Shown piece by piece: positions 32,499-40,284 of a stretch of DNA of 47,166 nt. The stretch lies in IMG/VR virus record IMGVR_UViG_3300048592_001406, positions 1 through 47,166 of that record; one strand, 5' to 3'. The DNA is from a virus. Both the position numbers and the translations under genes were made by a program. The notes under the pieces were generated by a model. That model saw only the letters and a list, made by a program, of their open reading frames with translations, was not told the origin of the DNA and did not search any database. Position 1 is the stretch's first letter. Each line of letters opens with the position of its first letter.

Positions 32499-34105
32499 CA
32501 GTAAATGCCTCCGATGATCGGACCGCCGTCGATGATGAGATCTCCCTGGAGGTAACTGCGGTCGACGTGCAGCGCGGCATACGCTGCGGTGTCACCCATG
32601 TCGAACGGTTCATCCTTGCCGCCGGTCCAACTGGTGAGCTCGTTTTCCGCATGATCTCGCCACCAAAGCCCATCGTCGTCGGGCGTCTGTGACCACGGCG
32701 GGCGTTCGGCAGGGAAGTGTACCTTGCCTTGTTCGAAATCGTTAAGGAACGTGCCAGCCCGGGCGAGCTTGTCTTTGCCTTCATGGCTCAGCGCTCGTGT
32801 TGGCAGGCGGCGGCGATTCTGCAACAGCGCGCGGCCGGTCTTTTCGTCCTCGATACCAACCCACTCCGGCAGGTGCAGGTCATACATTTCGTCGAGCTGG
32901 TGGCACAGTTCGGGGAACTCCCAGCGGCCGCGGCGGCAGTCGCGCCACAGCAGCCAGCCATTGCCGCGGTGATAGTCCCAGACGCTGATCACCGAATAGC
33001 TGGGCGCTTTGCCTTGACGCTCTTTGGTCACATCCTCGCTGGAGCCGGCACAGTCGACGGTGATGACGCGTTGACATTCTTGAACAGGAAAAATGGCCTG
33101 GTAGCCCTCGCCGTCGGGGCGCCGCAAGCGGTAATGGTCACCGAGGATTTCCCAGAAGCGGAACCACTCGCGCTTGACGCGTCCGCCTTCTTCGTCAGTT
33201 GGGTTTTGATCATACAGAGCGCTCCAAAAGTAGCTGCCGACCGTGCGGCGAATCTTCTGCAACCGTTCGACGTTGAACCGCTCCGGCCAGAGGGCTTGTC
33301 CTGGTGACCTCCCGAGGATGTCGTTTGCGCCGGCAATCGCCGGCAGATTGAGGATCTCCCAATCCTCGCCATCGCGACGTGCCTCTTTGATCACCCGGCC
33401 GGCCAGGTCATCCGAATGCCAACGCGTCTGGATCAGCACAATGCATCCGTCCGGCTCGAGCCGCGTGTAGGCCGTCGAGCGGTACCAGTCCCAGATCTTG
33501 TGGCGAATCGTGAAGCTGTTGGCCTCTTCGGAGTTTTTCAGCGGGTCATCAATGATCAAGAGATCGGCGCCCTTGCCGGTAACCGCGCCGCCGACGCCGG
33601 CGGTATCCATGCCTCCGCGATAGCCCTGCAGGCCCCAGCGGTTGGCGGCCGAGGATCCGCGGCTGACTTCAACGTCGAACAGCGCCTTGCCGTATGCTTC
33701 GAGGATGGCGCGGGCTTTGCGCCCCCAGCTCGCGGCGAAATCGGCCTCATAGCTGGCCAAGATCACCCGATGATTCGGATTGGTCCCCAAGTACCAGGCT
33801 GGGAAATTCTCCGAGGTCAACAGGCTCTTGCCGTGCCGCGGCGGCATCGTGATCAACAGCCGGCGGAGGCGTTTGTTCGCCACGTCCACCAGCTTCCGAT
33901 TCAGCAGGTCCAGGTGGGGGGCGTCTTTCCACTGCGGGCCCCATACTGTCCGGGCCAGCTCGATCGGGGCTTTCGGCCGCTTGTCCTCCGGTTCCGGCGG
34001 AGGGGCTGGCGGCAACGGGCTCAGCCTGAGCAATTCCTCGTCGGGCAGAGATTGCAGCCGTTTGAACAGTTCCGCTGCTGCTGTCCCGGCCGTGAGTCCC
34101 AGCAT
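32498..34105 (-). CDS. terL: Terminase large subunit
   Basis: A 535-residue packaging motor. The N-terminal ATPase shows Walker A PPRHGKS (residues ~88-94), Walker B LLIIDDP (~182-188) and the adjacent motif RWHSDDLAGR. The C-terminal RNaseH-like nuclease has acidic residues in VITVDCAGSSED, VGIEDEKTG and DMGDTAAYA. The enzyme pumps DNA into the prohead and cuts it. I prefer the ATG at 34105, which has GAGG six nt upstream, over the in-frame ATG at 34216. The N-terminal ~45 residues, Pro-rich, are variable. It overlaps the upstream gene by up to 359 nt. The Walker A Arg-His-Gly-Lys form is typical of this family. Confidence 0.93.
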   Translation of the reverse strand: MLGLTAGTAAAELFKRLQSLPDEELLRLSPLPPAPPPEPEDKRPKAPIELARTVWGPQWKDAPHLDLLNRKLVDVANKRLRRLLITMPPRHGKSLLTSENFPAWYLGTNPNHRVILASYEADFAASWGRKARAILEAYGKALFDVEVSRGSSAANRWGLQGYRGGMDTAGVGGAVTGKGADLLIIDDPLKNSEEANSFTIRHKIWDWYRSTAYTRLEPDGCIVLIQTRWHSDDLAGRVIKEARRDGEDWEILNLPAIAGANDILGRSPGQALWPERFNVERLQKIRRTVGSYFWSALYDQNPTDEEGGRVKREWFRFWEILGDHYRLRRPDGEGYQAIFPVQECQRVITVDCAGSSEDVTKERQGKAPSYSVISVWDYHRGNGWLLWRDCRRGRWEFPELCHQLDEMYDLHLPEWVGIEDEKTGRALLQNRRRLPTRALSHEGKDKLARAGTFLNDFEQGKVHFPAERPPWSQTPDDDGLWWRDHAENELTSWTGGKDEPFDMGDTAAYAALHVDRSYLQGDLIIDGGPIIGGIY

Positions 34106-34502
34106 CTGCCGCCTCGTAATGCGCGACGTCGATGGCGACTCCGGCCTCTTGCATGATGGCCTCGATGTGCCGCCGTCGCTCGTCGTCGGAGAGTTTGATC
34201 GTGTGACTGTGCTCATGAATCACCGTCGCCGGATCGTCGTGCACTTCCTGCCCGAGGTTCAACCGGTCCAGCATGGCCAGCACGCGAGCCGCGGCCAGCT
34301 TGTTTCGCTGCGTCGACTTGTCGCTGCGGATCAACTCCCAGGCCCATTGCGGCAAGCCGCGGCGTGCCTCCTCGGGAATGTTCCAGCGCTCCCGGACGGC
34401 CCGTTCCAGCATTCGCATATCGCGAGTGGTCACCGGCTCCAGGTCGGAGGCTCCCCCCGAACCCCCCGGCTGTTGGTCGTCGATCGGCTCGGTGGCATCC
34501 AT
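33747..34502 (-). CDS. Terminase small subunit-like protein, with long overlap into terL
   Basis: A 251-residue open frame. Residues ~27-120 look like a packaging-associated helical protein (DMRMLERAVRERWNIPEEARR, QRNKLAAARVLAMLDRLNLG), in the position of TerS, which binds DNA at packaging initiation. After residue ~150 the frame overlaps the terL N terminus in another frame and becomes low complexity (Ala/Gly/Pro/Glu), so the biological end may be earlier or the overlap may be real. The ATG at 34502 has no strong ribosome site. It begins the packaging unit, 95 nt after the RuvC-like gene. Family identity is inferred from position and helicity. Confidence 0.6.
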   Translation of the reverse strand: MDATEPIDDQQPGGSGGASDLEPVTTRDMRMLERAVRERWNIPEEARRGLPQWAWELIRSDKSTQRNKLAAARVLAMLDRLNLGQEVHDDPATVIHEHSHTIKLSDDERRRHIEAIMQEAGVAIDVAHYEAADAGTHGRDSSSGTVQTAAISARRGIAQAEPVAASPSAGTGGQAAESPDRAGPDSMGPAVERRPPPGPAESEAGGRGEQTPPPAVDHDAAAARQEPVDLGEFPSLVLGDQSESSGDLGQL

Positions 34503-34539
34503 GAACGCATCGTAATGAAATTAAAATGGCGCTCCGCTG

Positions 34540-34552
34540 TAGTTTTTAGTCA
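34540..34552. repeat. 13-bp direct repeat, copy 2 (TAGTTTTTAGTCA)
   Basis: This is identical to 27408-27420. On the minus strand it reads TGACTAAAAACTA and lies 38 nt before the start of the terminase small-subunit-like gene. TTGACT overlaps it and could serve as a -35-like box. A short hairpin-like sequence (TACTACC-ttg-GGTGGTA, 34562-34580) lies just upstream in the same 95-nt gap. Confidence 0.6.
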
Positions 34553-34597
34553 AGTCGAAGGGTACTACCTTGGGTGGTAACAGCGCTTTTCTCTGGG

Positions 34598-35104
34598 TCA
34601 AAATAGACCCCTCTGCTTTCTGACTGCTCGTCGCAGATTCTGCTTTCGCTTCTTCGCGGAGATTGGCGGCCGGTAGCCCTGCTTGGCCATCTCAAGGATG
34701 AAGCACGCATCGGCCACGTTGTCGTCGCGCGTTTCGATGCCGAGCCTGGTCTTGCAGGCCCGGATCATTTGCTCCTTGTCGGCGCGGCCACTACCAGTGG
34801 CAAATGCCTTGATCGTTGTCGGGTGGTAAACGACCGTCTTGGCGCCGAGCTGTGCCGCGGCGAACTTGATGATCCCGCGCAGCTCGTTATGCATGGCCTG
34901 CGTGTTGGGGTTGATGCTCCCGAAACTGGCATCTTCGAAGGCGATTAGGTCAATGCCCTCATTGAACTCGGCACATGTAATGATCTGGCGGAACAGGTCA
35001 ACCAGTCGGGCGTCGCCGTCTTTGAGGTGCCACACCCCACGCTCGCCGCTGGTGTGCGCGTAGCCGCAATGTGCGGCTGGATCGAGTGCGAGAATGCGTT
35101 GCAT
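34598..35104 (-). CDS. RuvC-like Holliday junction resolvase
   Basis: A 168-residue RuvC-fold endonuclease that would cut four-way junctions during recombination or before packaging. Acidic metal-binding positions are visible: Asp8 (ILALDPAAHCGYA), Glu57 (LIAFEDASF), and Asp127/Asp128/Asp132 (RDDNVADACF). The C terminus is basic (AKKRKQNLRRAVRKQ). Length fits RuvC (173). The ATG at 35104 has GGAG upstream and follows the previous stop by 2 nt. The longer open frame to 35251 only overlaps its neighbour. It lies at the end of the replication module and right before terminase, which suits a role in resolving DNA before packaging. Confidence 0.88.
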   Translation of the reverse strand: MQRILALDPAAHCGYAHTSGERGVWHLKDGDARLVDLFRQIITCAEFNEGIDLIAFEDASFGSINPNTQAMHNELRGIIKFAAAQLGAKTVVYHPTTIKAFATGSGRADKEQMIRACKTRLGIETRDDNVADACFILEMAKQGYRPPISAKKRKQNLRRAVRKQRGLF

Positions 35105-35106
35105 AC

Positions 35107-35748
35107 TCAAAACTCCGCTCCACCTTGCCAGATGGTGCCCATGCTCTCCCCCTCGATGTGTGACCGCAGCGCCGCGATGTCCTCTGGCGTCGGGTGATAC
35201 TGGCAGCGGACCATGCGCGACGCATCGAACTCCACCGGCACGCCTTTCCAACGGCTACGGCCGATGTCGCAAGGGCAGCGCACGCCGCACTGATACACCG
35301 TGCGCGGTCGGCCGAACGTGCCCTCGCGCATGGCTTCCATCGACGTCGGATGCCAGACGAGAATCAGTCCATCATCGAGGCATTCCGGGCAGTGATACAC
35401 GGCGACGGTTTCGCCGTTTTCGTCTGTGCGGTACTTCGTCGGGCCTCCGCCGTGCGCGGCAATTTTCCGATCGGCGCGGCGGCCGATGGCGGCGCGGCGA
35501 ATGGCCTTCGGATGGCTGTCCCAACTTCGCGGCTCATCCAGGTCGCCACGCATCATGGCATCCGTGGCCGCCTTGGCGTCGGCTTGGTCCACGTCCCGCA
35601 GGCATGCCCGCCAACGTCGCAGCACGTCGGCAGATCGCATGTCGTCATCGTGCTGAGCGTCCTTGTCGAGCTTGGTGAGCCAGCGGTCGATGCCTGGAAA
35701 GCTAGCCCGGTGGTGCGCATACCACTCCGTGAACTCTCGGTCAGTCAT
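35107..35748 (-). CDS. Hypothetical replication-module protein with Cys motif
   Basis: A 213-residue protein following the replication protein with an ATGA-type overlap. The N-terminal half is helical and charged (DREFTEWYAHHRASFPGIDR, RWRACLRDVDQADAKAATDA). The C-terminal half has CPEC and VRCPC, which could form a zinc site, near a GTFGRPRTVYQCG strand. The size and position fit a helicase-loader or replication accessory protein, but I recognise no specific family. It is probably co-translated with the upstream replication protein and the downstream resolvase. Confidence 0.6.
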   Translation of the reverse strand: MTDREFTEWYAHHRASFPGIDRWLTKLDKDAQHDDDMRSADVLRRWRACLRDVDQADAKAATDAMMRGDLDEPRSWDSHPKAIRRAAIGRRADRKIAAHGGGPTKYRTDENGETVAVYHCPECLDDGLILVWHPTSMEAMREGTFGRPRTVYQCGVRCPCDIGRSRWKGVPVEFDASRMVRCQYHPTPEDIAALRSHIEGESMGTIWQGGAEF

Positions 35749-36613
35749 CGCCTTCCCCTAGGTCGAGTGTGCGCAGGTCGAGACTGCTGCGCTCGTGCTT
35801 GCCATTGGATTCGCCATTGCGATCCAACCAGGCTTTCGGGTCATCGTCGTAACTGCCACGATTGAGCCACGTGGCTGGATTTGGGCAGAAATCTCCACGG
35901 CCTTTGGGGCTCGCTGCAAACACTTCCACCGCGGTTTGCATACGCTCGACGGCTTGGATCTGGGTCATGCCTTGCGCCCGGAGGCGTTTACCGGCTTTCG
36001 TCCAGGCCCTAAGCGCGGCTTCTTTGCCGACCTTCAACGGGTAGCACTTCCACCACGCCTCGAACGCTTTCGGATAGCTCCCCTTCGCCGCTTTGGGTGG
36101 GGCGTCGCTTTGGGCGTCTGATCGCTTACTCGCCTTGGGAGAGCCAGCCTCGGAATCGTCCCCTTTGGGGGACTTTAGGGGGTTAGAAGTATCGTTAGAT
36201 ACTTCTATATCTTCTCTTCTCTTCTCTTCTGTAGGTGCGCTTTTCGTAGCGCGCGTTGCGCAACGGTGTGCGCTACGCACTTTCGCGGCACGATTCGCCG
36301 CAAGTGCTCTCTTCTTACCAGTTTCGGTGTTGTGCTTCTCGAAATCTGGTATCTGAATTCCGTGCTCTGTGACTCGCAGCCAGCCCACTTCAATCATCGC
36401 ATCAGCGAATCCGGCAGCGCTGACACAACGATCAATCCAAACTTTCGTCACGCGCGCTGCGCTACCATCTGTCGTGTGCTGATCGGCCCAAAACCAGATG
36501 CGAAGCAATTTGCCTACAACGGCGTCCTCTTCGATGCCCGTCGCCGCGGCAATGGCAATGACTTCCGGTTCATCCGACAAGCATCCACGCATCTTGATCC
36601 AGTCACCAGCCAT
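35741..36613 (-). CDS. Phage replication protein (DnaT/O-like)
   Basis: A 290-residue replication protein. The N-terminal ~95 residues (MAGDWIKMRGCLSDEPEVIA, AVVGKLLRIWFWADQHTTDG, FADAMIEVGWLRVTEHGIQI) form a winged-helix-like unit as in phage O/DnaD-type initiators. A charged, low-complexity linker (~100-170) follows, then a C-terminal block with FEAWWKCYPLKVGKEAALRA and the signature FCPNPATWLNRGSYDDDPKAW-type ending. Such proteins load the host helicase at the phage origin. The ATG at 36613 has GAGGGAG upstream. It is the first gene after the terminator at 36629-36668. The origin itself was not identified; the linker-coding region is a candidate, as in lambda O. Confidence 0.78.
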   Translation of the reverse strand: MAGDWIKMRGCLSDEPEVIAIAAATGIEEDAVVGKLLRIWFWADQHTTDGSAARVTKVWIDRCVSAAGFADAMIEVGWLRVTEHGIQIPDFEKHNTETGKKRALAANRAAKVRSAHRCATRATKSAPTEEKRREDIEVSNDTSNPLKSPKGDDSEAGSPKASKRSDAQSDAPPKAAKGSYPKAFEAWWKCYPLKVGKEAALRAWTKAGKRLRAQGMTQIQAVERMQTAVEVFAASPKGRGDFCPNPATWLNRGSYDDDPKAWLDRNGESNGKHERSSLDLRTLDLGEGDD

Positions 36614-36628
36614 GTAGCTCCCTCAGAA

Positions 36629-36668
36629 CAAAAATGGCGGCTACGCGCTCCGGCTAGCGCGTGCCGCC
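36629..36668 (-). terminator. Strong intrinsic terminator
   Basis: GGCGGC-t-ACGCGCT (36636-36649) pairs with AGCGCGT-GCCGCC (36656-36668), 13 bp with one bulge and a CCGGCT loop. The minus strand then reads ATTTTTGTT. The stop codon of the PP-loop gene (36641) lies inside the stem. Confidence 0.9.
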
Positions 36669-37657
36669 TCGTCCGGACGTTGCGGCCGTTGATTGGTGTT
36701 GTCGTCCCCCGCGCCATCGTCGATCGCGCATCCACAGCCACCAAACTCTCCGAACAATTCATCGGCTTGCTCGAATAATTCCGGCTGTGCGCATCGCTTC
36801 GCAAAGTCTTGGAGCGTCAACCTGGTTGACGCTCCAAGGTCCCTGTCTCGAAGTACTGTCGCATCTGTTCCAATCGCTTGCATGGCCTCCCGCTCTTGGC
36901 CGGCGTGATAGGCGAACCGCTGTGGCAGCACGCGATGCAGCAGTCTGAAGGCGCGATGCCCGGCCTTCACGCAGAAGCCGCCGCAGTTGTTGTGCGGGAA
37001 CCCCAGGACGTATAGCCGCGGCTTACGGATGCCGGCCTCGGCATACATTCGGTCGGTGTCTTGAGAGATCAGCCACGGCTTTTCGCAAAGCGGCGCCTCG
37101 AACGTCCACCCCATGGCAGCCATTCGGGCGCGAATTCCAGGTTTGCCGGCGCCACCGGTGAAGCGATGAGACTCCGACCAGTCGATGCCGACATAGCAAA
37201 CCGTTTCGGACGGGTCGCAATGCTCGTCGCGCCAGCGATCCATCAACTTCCGCTTGAGGATCTTTGAGCATGGGTCGATGCGGGTGTTGCCGATGAACCG
37301 CTCATCTCGAAAGACTTCCCAGGGAGTACGGCCGTCGGCGATCCAGGCCAGTTGCGGGATACGCTTTTTGGTTGCCTCACGCAATGCAGCCAACTCGGCT
37401 TTGCGGCGCGGAAGATCATCGGCCTCTACGGGTGTCAAAGCCAAGGCTTGGCGCGATAGATCAGCAACCCAATGAACCGACCGCCCGAAAACATTGGCGG
37501 CCATTTTGATCAGACCGCGATACGTGTCCTCGTCCTCGATAAGCGTATCGGCAAACAGCAACGTCATACCCGACGTTCCGACGCGTGCAGCGACGCGCCG
37601 TGCAGTTACCCAACTGCCCGTGCCACCTGAGAACATGACGATGTGGTTTGTTGCCAT
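36641..37657 (-). CDS. PAPS-reductase-like PP-loop ATP pyrophosphatase
   Basis: A 338-residue adenine-nucleotide alpha-hydrolase of the CysH/DndC superfamily. The PP-loop is FSGGTGSW at about residues 9-16. The C-terminal region has LGFPHNNCGGFCVKAG, a Cys pair typical of phage PAPS-reductase-like proteins, and an additional GGCGC near the end. Such enzymes activate sulphate or adenylate a substrate; phage members are suspected of roles in DNA modification or sulphur use, but this one's substrate is unknown. The ATG at 37657 has AAAGGG upstream. The gene is preceded by the tRNA-like element at 37739-37867 and ended by a strong terminator, so it may be an independent unit. Confidence 0.8.
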   Translation of the reverse strand: MATNHIVMFSGGTGSWVTARRVAARVGTSGMTLLFADTLIEDEDTYRGLIKMAANVFGRSVHWVADLSRQALALTPVEADDLPRRKAELAALREATKKRIPQLAWIADGRTPWEVFRDERFIGNTRIDPCSKILKRKLMDRWRDEHCDPSETVCYVGIDWSESHRFTGGAGKPGIRARMAAMGWTFEAPLCEKPWLISQDTDRMYAEAGIRKPRLYVLGFPHNNCGGFCVKAGHRAFRLLHRVLPQRFAYHAGQEREAMQAIGTDATVLRDRDLGASTRLTLQDFAKRCAQPELFEQADELFGEFGGCGCAIDDGAGDDNTNQRPQRPDEAARASRSA

Positions 37658-37738
37658 CGCAATCCCTTTAGGCCGCCCTGGCCCGCGCTTCCAGCGTCCT
37701 GTCGTCCTGTCCCGCATCAGTCGCGGGCGTGTTCCAAG

Positions 37739-37867
37739 TGCATCGCTCCGGAATCGAACCGGACCAGTCCCATTGTTAACGTCCGACGGCGATTGCTCGC
37801 CCGGCTGCTACGCTCGGGTTCGGGACCGCAGCCAGTCCCACCAGGTCCCAGCCTGGCTATGCGATGC
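37739..37867 (-). ncRNA. tRNA-like RNA candidate with acceptor and T arm
   Basis: The minus strand starts GCATCGC and ends GCGATGC-A, a perfect 7-bp acceptor stem (8 bp if T37868 is counted). Next to the 3' strand is a perfect T arm, TCCGG-TTCGATT-CCGGA, with the universal T-loop. The 129-nt length and the middle, which folds into several alternative hairpins (AGCCAG/CTGGCT, GGCTGC/GCAGCC, GGCGA-GCAA-TCGCC), do not give a standard D arm and anticodon loop. No CCA is encoded. It fills a non-coding gap between two genes. It may be a degenerate or interrupted tRNA, or a tRNA mimic. Confidence 0.4.
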
Positions 37868-37898
37868 AGTTGCCCGGTTCTCTCCACCGGGCGAAGTC

Positions 37899-38249
37899 TC
37901 ACATCGGCAGATCGTCGTCCTCGTCAAAGTCCTCATCGTTGAAGTCGCCAGGCGCACCGACCGGCGCGGGCAGCGCGGCAACCGCCGGGGTCAGGTAGAA
38001 CGACTCGAAGGCTACCGACCGGAACCGATACGCCGCGGCCCGGGCTGCGTCCTCGGTGGTCGGCGTGATGGCGAAGATGGCGCCGGCGCCGATGATCTTC
38101 GTGAAGGCGGGCCGGCCCTCGATCTCCGGCACATCGACGCGCAGAAAACTCGCTCCGCCGATCGTCTCTTCGGTCATGTGGCCGGCGTACCGCTGGTGGC
38201 CCATGACTTCGACGATGCCCCACTCGTTGAATTGCTGATTTAGTTCCAC
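37899..38249 (-). CDS. Hypothetical phage protein with acidic tail
   Basis: A 116-residue protein beginning at a GTG with GGAG six nt upstream. The core (EWGIVEVMGHQRYAGHMTEE, TIGGASFLRVDVPEIEG, TTEDAARAAAYRF) is a compact alpha/beta domain. The C-terminal tail is strongly acidic (GDFNDEDFDEDDDLPM). I recall similar proteins beside replication genes in phages and prophages, without assigned function. It lies 66 nt after the small 84-residue gene and is followed by the tRNA-like element. The acidic tail resembles those of proteins that interact with single-strand-binding or DNA-repair proteins; that comparison is speculative. Confidence 0.65.
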   Translation of the reverse strand: MELNQQFNEWGIVEVMGHQRYAGHMTEETIGGASFLRVDVPEIEGRPAFTKIIGAGAIFAITPTTEDAARAAAYRFRSVAFESFYLTPAVAALPAPVGAPGDFNDEDFDEDDDLPM

Positions 38250-38315
38250 AAGTCTCTCCTTCAATACCTCAGATACCAGTAGTAAACGTGCCTTGCGCAG
38301 GGGGCTGGCCATCGG

Positions 38316-38570
38316 TCACCATTCCCCGCCAGGTCCAAAGCAAACAAACCCGTGATCATTGACCACGATCTCATCGAGCTCGCCTTGCGAGTCGTAATAG
38401 AACAACCGGCGGCCTGGCGGCAGTGCGCCCATCGACCGCAGCTCGTCAACAACGCGCTCCGCATCGTTGGTGATGGTCAACACTTGGCGATGGTCGCCTA
38501 CGTCCCTGATCACCAGGCGGTCCTCTGTCGACTCATCGCAGACGACTTCGTAAACACTGTTGTTGCTCAT
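38316..38570 (-). CDS. Small hypothetical protein (84 aa)
   Basis: An 84-residue acidic protein (MSNNSVYEVVCDESTEDRLV at the start, GFVCFGPGGEW at the end) with a predicted beta-alpha-beta layout. Its ATG overlaps the stop of the SMC-like ATPase gene (TGATG), so the two are translationally coupled. The length and location suggest a small partner or regulator of the ATPase. No motif is recognised. Confidence 0.6.
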   Translation of the reverse strand: MSNNSVYEVVCDESTEDRLVIRDVGDHRQVLTITNDAERVVDELRSMGALPPGRRLFYYDSQGELDEIVVNDHGFVCFGPGGEW

Positions 38571-40048
38571 CAGGAAAATACCTCCGCCCGCAGTTCGTTG
38601 GACTCTCCCTTGCGGCTGGCGCGGGCAGTTACCAGCCAAACCTTGGCCGCGCGGCATTGCTTATCGATCTGCACCTGGTGCTCGTAATCGAGCGACTCCC
38701 AGGCCTCTTGTTGAACGGGAATCAAGCCGCGCTCACCAACGGCGGCGATGGCGATATCGAGCGCGATCGTCCAACGCTCGCCATGGGAAAGGTCGCTGTA
38801 GAACGTTTCGCCGCGGCCGGTCTGCAGCACAAGCCGCGTCTTGCCGTCGATCGTCTTGACGGTCAACGGGCAATTGAGCTTGCCAACCTGAGAGGACAGG
38901 ACGTCGTCAGTTCCCTTGGCACAGCTACGGAGGAACTCGGCTTGCTGCTGGCTCTGCCGCGCCTCTTCGCGCGATGCCTCCGCGGCCTTCAATTGCGCTT
39001 TGGCGTTGCGGACGACGGCGCCACGCTCGACAGCTTCTCGAGCTTTGACCACGGAATCGCGAGCGGCTGCCAGCTCCGCCGGATCGACCGGCTGAACGTT
39101 GGCCGCGGCGTCGATCTGCGTCCGCCAACTGGCGATCGTGTTGGCATGGCCTTCCGCGGTCTGCAAGTCGGAGCGGGCGAGGTTGTAGCGAACCCGAGCG
39201 GCTTCCAGACGCTGCTTGGCCTCTTCGAACGCTCTGTCCGCCGCGTCACGTTCCCTGGTCGCCGCATCGACTTCCTGCTTGGCTTGATCGACGGTCGGCC
39301 CAGAGTACTCCGCCTCGGCATCAGAAAGGTACGCACGAGCCGTGGCCGCTTTGTCGATCGCCGTTTGACGCGCCTCGGCATCGGCCTTGAGTTTGGCGTC
39401 GGCGGCAATGGCCTGTTCGAGCGCGGCCTGGAGCGTCGCTTGATCGTCGGGCACTTCAAGGTCGATCGACTCGACTGCCTTGCGGGCGGCGTCGGAGCGG
39501 GCCTTGGCGTTTTCGGCCGTCGCCTCTGCCGCGCGGGCCTTGCCTTCAATGTCCCGCTTGATCCGGCTGGCCATCAGGATCAAGTCATCGGTTTCGATGG
39601 CCGACGGGGTGACCAGCCGCTCAAACTCCGCCTGGCCGCCGACCAATTCGTGGAACAAGGTGGCGTCGGCTTCCACGCCAGCCAACTGCAGCAGCGCCTT
39701 GATCCGCCGCTCGTCAGCAGCTTCCGGGGTTTTCAGTTTGGGATCGACCAGGTCCGCCGGCGACAGCTTCCCTTCGAGGCTTTCCGCTTCGAGTTCTCCG
39801 GAGCGACTGACGCGGCCGCGGAAACGGATCGTGACACCCATGCCGGAGAGCTTGCCCTCCTGAGTGCCGTCGCGGCGCGTGACGTCGCACTTGCCACCGG
39901 CCAGGGCGCCGACGGCATCAATCAGTTCACTCTTGCCGGCGCCGTTGCGGCCGGTGATCTCGATCACACCGCCGCCAGCGGGTACCGGCAGGGACAGATG
40001 TTCGACCGGGCCCACGTTTTGAGCGGTGATTTCGTCGATGATGGTTGC
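38570..40048 (-). CDS. SMC/Rad50-like coiled-coil ATPase
   Basis: A 492-residue ABC-type ATPase with SMC/RecF/Rad50 architecture. The N-terminal head has Walker A GRNGAGKS (residues 34-41). A central helical region of ~250 residues (KAADEARQ-type Ala/Glu/Lys/Arg-rich heptads) forms an antiparallel coiled coil. The C-terminal head has the signature SHGERW and a Walker-B-like segment (IPVQQEAWESLD). Such proteins bind and process DNA ends or hold DNA, often with a nuclease partner. The ATG at 40048 is chosen because the earlier in-frame starts are leaderless. It lies with recombination genes, and its partner may be the small 71-residue or 76-residue proteins nearby. Confidence 0.8.
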   Translation of the reverse strand, partial: ATIIDEITAQNVGPVEHLSLPVPAGGGVIEITGRNGAGKSELIDAVGALAGGKCDVTRRDGTQEGKLSGMGVTIRFRGRVSRSGELEAESLEGKLSPADLVDPKLKTPEAADERRIKALLQLAGVEADATLFHELVGGQAEFERLVTPSAIETDDLILMASRIKRDIEGKARAAEATAENAKARSDAARKAVESIDLEVPDDQATLQAALEQAIAADAKLKADAEARQTAIDKAATARAYLSDAEAEYSGPTVDQAKQEVDAATRERDAADRAFEEAKQRLEAARVRYNLARSDLQTAEGHANTIASWRTQIDAAANVQPVDPAELAAARDSVVKAREAVERGAVVRNAKAQLKAAEASREEARQSQQQAEFLRSCAKGTDDVLSSQVGKLNCPLTVKTIDGKTRLVLQTGRGETFYSDLSHGERWTIALDIAIAAVGERGLIPVQQEAWESLDYEHQVQIDKQCRAAKVWLVTARASRKGESNELRAEVFS

Positions 40049-40064
40049 CATGGTGCTTTGCCTT

Positions 40065-40280
40065 TCAGATCGAAGAAGGGATTGGTTTTTCACGGAAACG
40101 ATTCATGAGTTGGTGAAACTCTTCCTTGCCGAGATCCCGGCATGGCGGTTCGTGGTTACAGGGAAAGACAGCGAAGTGACCTCCATGGATGTTGTCATGC
40201 ATGACCGGATGGATCTTGGCGAACGCCTCGGGATCGTCCGCAGCTTTCACCAGCAGGCAGTATTTGACTGGCACGCTCAT
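40065..40280 (-). CDS. Small hypothetical protein (71 aa)
   Basis: A 71-residue protein (MSVPVKYCLLVKAADDPEAF at the start) with mixed character and His/Cys residues (KIHPVMHDNIHGGHFAVFPC). The ATG at 40280 has GGAAGG upstream. It lies 16 nt before the SMC-like ATPase gene and 4 nt after the 76-residue gene, so it belongs to that operon. The function is unknown. The His-rich middle could bind metal. Confidence 0.55.
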   Translation of the reverse strand: MSVPVKYCLLVKAADDPEAFAKIHPVMHDNIHGGHFAVFPCNHEPPCRDLGKEEFHQLMNRFREKPIPSSI

Positions 40281-40284
40281 CGTC

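Noticed and set aside
27408-34552. Invertible fibre segment flanked by repeats
   Set aside because: The 13-mers are direct, not inverted, are AT-rich and lie beyond the terminase gene rather than flanking only the fibre genes. No invertase gene is seen.
37739-37867. Ordinary tRNA or tRNA-Sec
   Set aside because: Too long, no UCA anticodon, no 7-nt anticodon loop with paired stem, no CCA.
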